From NCBI GenBank assembly GCA_900754435.1, contig CAAECT010000224.1:1-11311 (forward strand): a stretch of 11,311 nt of DNA. The letters run 5' to 3'. Below, piece by piece: positions 7,354 through 11,311 of the stretch. Below the pieces are notes generated by a model. That model was given only the letters and a program-made list of their open reading frames with translations, ran no database searches and was not told where the DNA came from. Source of the stretch: an uncultured Collinsella sp. Its GTDB lineage: Bacteria; Actinomycetota; Coriobacteriia; Coriobacteriales; Coriobacteriaceae. The position numbers and the translations under genes are program-made. Each line of letters opens with the position of its first letter. Within the stretch, counting starts at the first letter, position 1.

Positions 7354-9423
7354 CTATCGAACCGAAGAATCGCCCGAGGCCGAAGAGGTATCGGGCTCGT
7401 CATAAATCGCGCCGAGCACGTCGCGCACGACATGCATCGCGGTATCTGAGCCACCGCCGCCCTGCTCCAGGACAGTAGCGATGACATACTTGGGATCATC
7501 GGCCGGCGCATAGGCGCAGAACCACGCGTATTCGTCCTCGCCGCTTTTCTCGCCCGTGCCCGACTTGCCGTATACCTGCGGCGTCAGGGTGCCAAAGTGA
7601 GCCGCCAGGGACGTCGATGCCGTGTAAATCACGTCGTGCATGCCGTTGCGAACAAGAGCCAAATCCGAATCGCTGTTGATCTTGGCCTCCAAGCGCTTCT
7701 TCTTGCCTTTGCCGTTGTACTTATAGGCATCGCCGTCGCCATCGCGCGACACGGCAGACAAAAACACGTGAGGCACGTACTGCTTACCGCCGTTGGCAAG
7801 GCCCATGTAGGCGCATGCCATCTGCAGAGGCGTCACCAAAATGTCGCCCTGGCCGATGGCAATGTTGGTCATATCGCCGGCATTCCACTTGCGGTCCTCG
7901 GCAGAGGCGTCGGTAAAGTACGACTCTTTCCACTCGGCATCGGGAATACGGCCCGCGCCCTCACTCGGCAAATCGATACCGCAGGTCTTGCCTAGGCCCC
8001 AGCGACGAAAGACCTCCTGCAGGCCCTCGGAATGTTGCTCGTCATAAAAGAACGCCTTGCCCATATCGTAGAAGACGGGGTCGCACGAGTTGGCAATACC
8101 CGACTGCAGCGTCATGGTGCCGTGTCCAGACGTCAGCCAGCAGCGCTTGCCCCAAGCCTTGCCCAAGCCCGTCCAATAGCCCGTGCAGTTGGTTGTCTGC
8201 GTTGAAGTGTAGGTTCCAAACTCAAGACCGGCCAGTGCCGAGAGCGGCTTGATGGTCGAGGCCGACATGTACTGTCCGCTAATGGCGCGGTTGAGCAGCG
8301 GGTGCGAACCCTTGTCATCATTGAGCTCGGTCCACACGTCATTTGAGACGCCGCCGATAAAGACGGACGGATCGAACTTGGGCTCGCTCGCCATGCCCAG
8401 GATCTCGCCGTTGTTGGGATCGAGACACACCACAGCGCCGTTGCCGGCATTGCTGTAGCCAGTGGTCTTGGCAAGCTCGATGGCGCTCGCCAGCGCCGTC
8501 TCACAGGCCTGTTGGATCTTGAGGTCGAGCGTGAGCTTAATGTCGGAGCCGGCCTTGGCGGGCACGGCGCCGGCCTGACCGGTCACATTGCCCGAGGCAT
8601 CGACCTTGACGGTCTGCTCGCCACGAATACCCTGCAGCAGGTTTTCGTAGTAGCTCTCAACACCCGCCTGGCCCACGATATCGCCCGACTGGTACGTAAT
8701 CCGGCCAGCAGAAGCATCATCGTCGCCAGAGGTTTTCTTATTCTGGGCCTCAAGCTGCTCGGAGGTAATGGTGCCGGTATAGCCCAAAATGTGACAGGCC
8801 GTCTCGCCGTACGGGTACTGGCGCTCGGTACGCTCGGCAATCTTGACGCCCGGGAACTCGCCGGCGTGCTCCTTGATATAGGCAACCGTGGAGCGACGGA
8901 CGTCCGTCGCGATGGTATGCAGGCTCTGGGCGCCCTCGGAATTGTCCTGAATATTGCGCAGAACCGCCACGTAGGGCATACCGAGCACGTTGGCAAGATG
9001 GCGAACCAGAACCTCATCCTCGGCAAGGTCGCGGTAGGCCACGACAGCAAGTGAGGGACGGTTCTGGACAAGTGCCACGCCATTACGGTCGAGGATGCGG
9101 CCGCGCACAGCGGGTGTGGTAACGGTGCGCGTCTGATTACTATTAGCCTGCTTTTCATAATAGTCCGACGAGACCATCTGCATGCCCCACAGCTTGACGG
9201 CAAGCGCCGCGAACATCGCGCCCACACCCGTGGTGAGGATGGAGAAGCGGCCCTTAAAGGCGGTCGCCGCGGTATTGCCCTCGCCCTCGGTGGCGCGCGG
9301 GGCCGTTCCATGCTGCGTATCGTAGGTAAAACGGGAATCGCCGCGACGCATGATGACCAGCGCGACCACGATGGCCACAACCAGCACGATACCGGCGATA
9401 ATAACCGTCATCTGGGAAGACAT
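7354..9423 (-). CDS. mrdA: Class B penicillin-binding protein 2 (elongasome transpeptidase)
   Basis: PBP2 cross-links peptidoglycan on the outer face of the membrane and works with RodA. At 689 residues it has a PBP dimerisation domain (about 100-270, containing PAVRGRILDRNGVAL) and a C-terminal transpeptidase domain. Catalytic motifs are SxxK as STIK (Ser389, Lys392), SxD as SCD (446-448), the Asp-for-Asn form common in PBP2, and KSGT (620-623), plus IGQGDILVTPLQMA. The element before the nucleophile is SAS rather than the usual PGS. Unusually, two hydrophobic segments are visible: residues about 6-25, followed by positively charged RRGDSR, and about 61-83, the normal PBP anchor. The ATG at 9423 has GGAGG 7 nt upstream; Met25 has no SD. 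A Ser/Asp-rich tail ends the protein. Confidence 0.95.
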   Translation of the reverse strand: MSSQMTVIIAGIVLVVAIVVALVIMRRGDSRFTYDTQHGTAPRATEGEGNTAATAFKGRFSILTTGVGAMFAALAVKLWGMQMVSSDYYEKQANSNQTRTVTTPAVRGRILDRNGVALVQNRPSLAVVAYRDLAEDEVLVRHLANVLGMPYVAVLRNIQDNSEGAQSLHTIATDVRRSTVAYIKEHAGEFPGVKIAERTERQYPYGETACHILGYTGTITSEQLEAQNKKTSGDDDASAGRITYQSGDIVGQAGVESYYENLLQGIRGEQTVKVDASGNVTGQAGAVPAKAGSDIKLTLDLKIQQACETALASAIELAKTTGYSNAGNGAVVCLDPNNGEILGMASEPKFDPSVFIGGVSNDVWTELNDDKGSHPLLNRAISGQYMSASTIKPLSALAGLEFGTYTSTQTTNCTGYWTGLGKAWGKRCWLTSGHGTMTLQSGIANSCDPVFYDMGKAFFYDEQHSEGLQEVFRRWGLGKTCGIDLPSEGAGRIPDAEWKESYFTDASAEDRKWNAGDMTNIAIGQGDILVTPLQMACAYMGLANGGKQYVPHVFLSAVSRDGDGDAYKYNGKGKKKRLEAKINSDSDLALVRNGMHDVIYTASTSLAAHFGTLTPQVYGKSGTGEKSGEDEYAWFCAYAPADDPKYVIATVLEQGGGGSDTAMHVVRDVLGAIYDEPDTSSASGDSSVR
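8893..8910. repeat. 18-bp perfect palindrome inside the PBP2 gene
   Basis: GCGACGGACGTCCGTCGC equals its own reverse complement across all 18 bases and contains GACGTC at its centre. It lies in the dimerisation-domain coding region, around the codons for TDVRRS. It may be chance or codon-driven; no function can be read from the sequence. Confidence 0.6.
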
Positions 9424-9436
9424 CTACGGGCCTCCC

Positions 9437-10003
9437 CTATTTGAGCTTACGGGTCTCGGGCTTAAAGCGCATGCCCGTCTGGCGTCCGCCACGTGCGGAG
9501 AATCCATAACCGGACTGCGGCACGACGCCGGACATCAAAAACGGAATGGCAACCAGACCCGTCAGGATCGAAGACGGCAGCGCATGGCCGAAGATCGCCA
9601 CGACAAAGCTCGTCTCCATACCCATAAACAGCAAGATGATGCTGTAGATCACATTAATGACGAGCGCAAAGGCGCCCACAGTGATGCCGCGCGCACTCGG
9701 GGTACCGCTCGTTTGACCGGCAGCGCTGTGCACCAGGGCAAAAGAACCCACGGTCAGCAGGAGCGACATAACTCCCACCGGCACGGCAGCGGACAGGTCA
9801 TAAAACAAGCCGCTGCAAAAACCGCACACGACGGCACGGGTCGGGTCGCCCGAGAACACGCTTAGGCACACCAGGATAATCATGAAGTTGACGCGACCGC
9901 CCGCAATGGAGATCTGCGGTGCCAGGCCTGCCTGCAGCAGCACGCACACGATGGCGGCGATTACAAACGTGCGGGAGCTCATCCCCTGCTCGTGTAGATC
10001 CAT
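9437..10003 (-). CDS. mreD: Rod shape-determining protein MreD
   Basis: MreD is a small integral membrane protein of the elongasome that interacts with MreC and PBP2. The 188-residue product is almost entirely hydrophobic, with about five membrane segments and a basic C-terminal tail (GGRQTGMRFKPETRKLK). The motif SGDPTRAVVCGFCSGLFYDLSAAVPVGV is the best family marker: an MreD-type stretch with short loops and a conserved GLxxD. Two nearby ATGs are possible. The one at 10009 lies 1 nt from the G-run, while the one at 10003 lies 7 nt from AGGGGG, so I choose 10003; the longer form would add Met-Ser. The gene follows mreC by 11 bp and precedes PBP2 by 13 bp. MreD sequences diverge widely, so the call leans on context as well as on hydrophobic profile. 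Confidence 0.93.
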   Translation of the reverse strand: MDLHEQGMSSRTFVIAAIVCVLLQAGLAPQISIAGGRVNFMIILVCLSVFSGDPTRAVVCGFCSGLFYDLSAAVPVGVMSLLLTVGSFALVHSAAGQTSGTPSARGITVGAFALVINVIYSIILLFMGMETSFVVAIFGHALPSSILTGLVAIPFLMSGVVPQSGYGFSARGGRQTGMRFKPETRKLK

Positions 10004-10010
10004 GGACATG

Positions 10011-10016
10011 CCCCCT
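10011..10016 (-). promoter_or_regulatory. Shine-Dalgarno that decides the mreD start
   Basis: The sense strand reads AGGGGG, overlapping the mreC stop codon region. It is 7 nt from the ATG at 10003 but only 1 nt from the ATG at 10009, so the downstream ATG is the likelier start. Confidence 0.55.
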
Positions 10017-11013
10017 ATTCGCTCGAGCCGGAATCGGTCGTCTCGGACGTGTCGGAACCGTCATCCGAGCTCTCGTCCTTCGTCTTGGTCGCAGCATCGC
10101 GCGACGTTCCCTGCGGCGTGCTATTAGCGGTGCTCACGTCCTCATCCGAGGCCGACTGTTCGTCGGTCAGCGAGGTGATGACCAGCACTTCCTCGTTGTT
10201 CTCGGCCGTCGTCTGGGCGCGTACCACAATGGTGTAGTACACGTCGTTTGCCGATTTCTCAACCGACGAGACGGTGCCGAGCGGAAGGCCCTTGGGGAAC
10301 ACACCGCCAATGCCCGAGGTCACGATGATGTCGCCAACCTTAACGTCGGAGTCGACGCTCACGTACTCAAGACGCAGCGTGCCGTCAGCCTGACCCTGCA
10401 GCATGCCCTGGGCGCGCGTGTCCTGCACCATAGCGGACACGCCCGAGTTCTCATCGCCGATCAGACGCACGGTGGACGTCTTGGCCGAGACTTCGATGAT
10501 CTGTCCGATAACACCAGCCGAACTCGTCACAGGCATGTTGATGGTAAGCCCGTCGGCAGAACCTTTATCGATGGTAACGGTCGAGGTCCAGGCATCGCCC
10601 GAAGCGCCGACGATACGAGCTGCAGTGGACTTGAGGTTGTAGGTCGACTGCAGACCGACCAGACCCTCCAGTCGCTCGGCGGTCTTTTGAGCCTCGGAGA
10701 GCTCGGCAACCTTGGAGGTCAGCTCCTCATTTTGCTTCTTAAGCTCGTCAAGCGTGTCCTGTGACGCCGTAAGGTTAGAGAACACGTTACCGATCGCATT
10801 GAAGGGAGCCGCCACAGTCGAGCCCAGAAAACGCACCGGCGAGGTAATCGTCGTCACGCCCGAACGAACGGCATGAATCGGCCCCGTCTCGCCCTCACGA
10901 ATATAAAACGTGAGCAGCAACACCGAAATCAGGCTGAAAACAATCAACGGGCGCATACCCGTTGATTGTCGCTTGGTATTCAGATTTGTGGAGAAACCCG
11001 AAGATCGTGCCAA
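10015..11013 (-). CDS. mreC: Rod shape-determining protein MreC
   Basis: MreC is a bitopic membrane protein whose external part forms filaments and activates PBP2-RodA. The 332-residue protein has a short basic cytoplasmic N-terminus, one membrane segment (about 21-38, RPLIVFSLISVLLLTFYI), a coiled coil (about 82-118, rich in Leu, Glu and Lys) and the beta-rich MreC domain to about 280, with VTSSAGVIGQIIEVS, VRLIGDENSGVSAMV and GIGGVFPKGLPLGTV. A tail of about 50 residues, almost all Ser, Thr, Asp and Glu, follows and would lie outside the membrane. The start is TTG at 11013, backed by AGGTGG 7 nt upstream. Met20 (10956) is the first in-frame ATG but has poor SD support and lies in the loop of a perfect hairpin. 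It follows mreB by 21 bp. Confidence 0.96.
   Translation of the reverse strand: MARSSGFSTNLNTKRQSTGMRPLIVFSLISVLLLTFYIREGETGPIHAVRSGVTTITSPVRFLGSTVAAPFNAIGNVFSNLTASQDTLDELKKQNEELTSKVAELSEAQKTAERLEGLVGLQSTYNLKSTAARIVGASGDAWTSTVTIDKGSADGLTINMPVTSSAGVIGQIIEVSAKTSTVRLIGDENSGVSAMVQDTRAQGMLQGQADGTLRLEYVSVDSDVKVGDIIVTSGIGGVFPKGLPLGTVSSVEKSANDVYYTIVVRAQTTAENNEEVLVITSLTDEQSASDEDVSTANSTPQGTSRDAATKTKDESSDDGSDTSETTDSGSSE
10940..10969 (-). repeat. Perfect 12-bp inverted repeat with 6-nt loop early in mreC
   Basis: ACAATCAACGGG (10969-10958 on the sense strand) pairs without mismatch with CCCGTTGATTGT (10951-10940) around the loop TATGCG. It covers codons about 15-25 of mreC, ahead of and into the membrane-helix codons, and the ATG of Met20 is in the loop. 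Only a short TTTTC follows, so it is at best a weak terminator. It could be an mRNA hairpin or a protein-binding site. Confidence 0.75.
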
Positions 11014-11020
11014 ATGGAAT

Positions 11021-11026
11021 CCACCT
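11021..11026 (-). promoter_or_regulatory. Shine-Dalgarno supporting the TTG start of mreC
   Basis: The sense strand reads AGGTGG, then 7 nt, then TTG at 11013. It lies in the 21-bp gap after the mreB stop codon, and there is no ATG between it and the TTG. Confidence 0.7.
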
Positions 11027-11034
11027 TTTGGAAA

Positions 11035-11311
11035 TTAAGCATTGGTCTGGACGAAGCCGCCATCAAACGCATTGGCCTCGAGCACGCGGGCACAGCCGTT
11101 AACAACGTTATCGAGCGCCGTGGGGCTGACGTTGACCGAAACGCCGGTCTCATCGCGCAGGCGCACATCGAGACCGCGCAGCAGCGCGCCGCCACCGGTC
11201 AGCAAAATGCCATAGTACATAAGGTCCGAGGCAAGATCGGGAGGCGTAGCGTCGAGTGCGTCCTTGACGGCCTTGGCCATCTCGTCGAGCGGCTTGTTGA
11301 GTGCGCGACGA
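11035..11311 (-). CDS. mreB: Rod shape-determining protein MreB, C-terminal part (5' end outside window)
   Basis: MreB is the bacterial actin homologue that organises the elongasome on the inner face of the membrane. Only the last 91 residues are present; the reading frame is open to the window edge, so the Met within the frame near 11280 is internal and not a start. The visible part holds the conserved end of the actin fold: LNKPLDEMAKAVKDALDATPP, then MYYGILLTGGGALLRGLD, the nucleotide-binding glycine loop. After ETGVSVNVSP the usual DPLTxVxxGTG stretch is replaced by TALDNVVNGCARVLE, so this is a somewhat divergent MreB. It ends GGFVQTNA. It is directly followed by mreC, the standard mreBCD order. 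Confidence 0.95.
   Translation of the reverse strand, partial: RRALNKPLDEMAKAVKDALDATPPDLASDLMYYGILLTGGGALLRGLDVRLRDETGVSVNVSPTALDNVVNGCARVLEANAFDGGFVQTNA

Overview
The window is about 11.3 kb of GC-rich bacterial chromosome with every gene on the minus strand, packed head to tail. It reads as ordinary core genome. Protein content and style (Obg, L21/L27, MreBCD-PBP2-RodA, Ala/Asp/Glu-rich tails, frequent TTG starts) suggest a high-GC Gram-positive, most likely Coriobacteriia and perhaps Collinsella-like. That assignment is an impression from the proteins, not a search result.

In transcription order (right to left) the layout is as follows. (1) A cell-elongation cluster: the 3' end of mreB (11311-11035), mreC (11013-10015), mreD (about 10003-9437), a class B PBP2 transpeptidase (9423-7354) and rodA (7344-6118). 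(2) A DUF697-like membrane protein of unknown role (6099-5170). (3) A radical SAM protein with an N-terminal B12-binding-like domain (5159-3282), overlapping by 4 nt a DUF2344 'radical SAM-linked' protein (3285-2473). (4) A promoter at 2476-2448 driving rplU (L21, 2405-2031) and rpmA (L27, 1997-1740), followed by an intrinsic terminator at 1714-1672. (5) obgE (1655-189) and the 5' end of nadD (185-1).

Genes from mreB to DUF2344 are separated by at most about 21 bp, and several Shine-Dalgarno sequences overlap the stop codon of the gene before. This points to one long transcription unit with coupled translation. MreB/C/D, PBP2 and RodA would form the elongasome that builds lateral-wall peptidoglycan. 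The downstream block serves the ribosome (L21, L27, Obg assembly GTPase) and NAD synthesis (NadD). The radical SAM/DUF2344 pair and the DUF697-like protein between the two blocks are the least understood genes here.

I found no mobile element, CRISPR array, tRNA or rRNA, and no gene-free stretch over 300 bases; the longest gap is 84 bp between rpmA and obgE. I see no convincing new multi-gene system. The points most worth checking are the DUF697-like gene in the elongation operon, the radical SAM/DUF2344 pair beside rplU without an RNase E/G gene, an extra N-terminal membrane helix in PBP2, a perfect 12-bp hairpin early in mreC, and the rpmA-obgE terminator.
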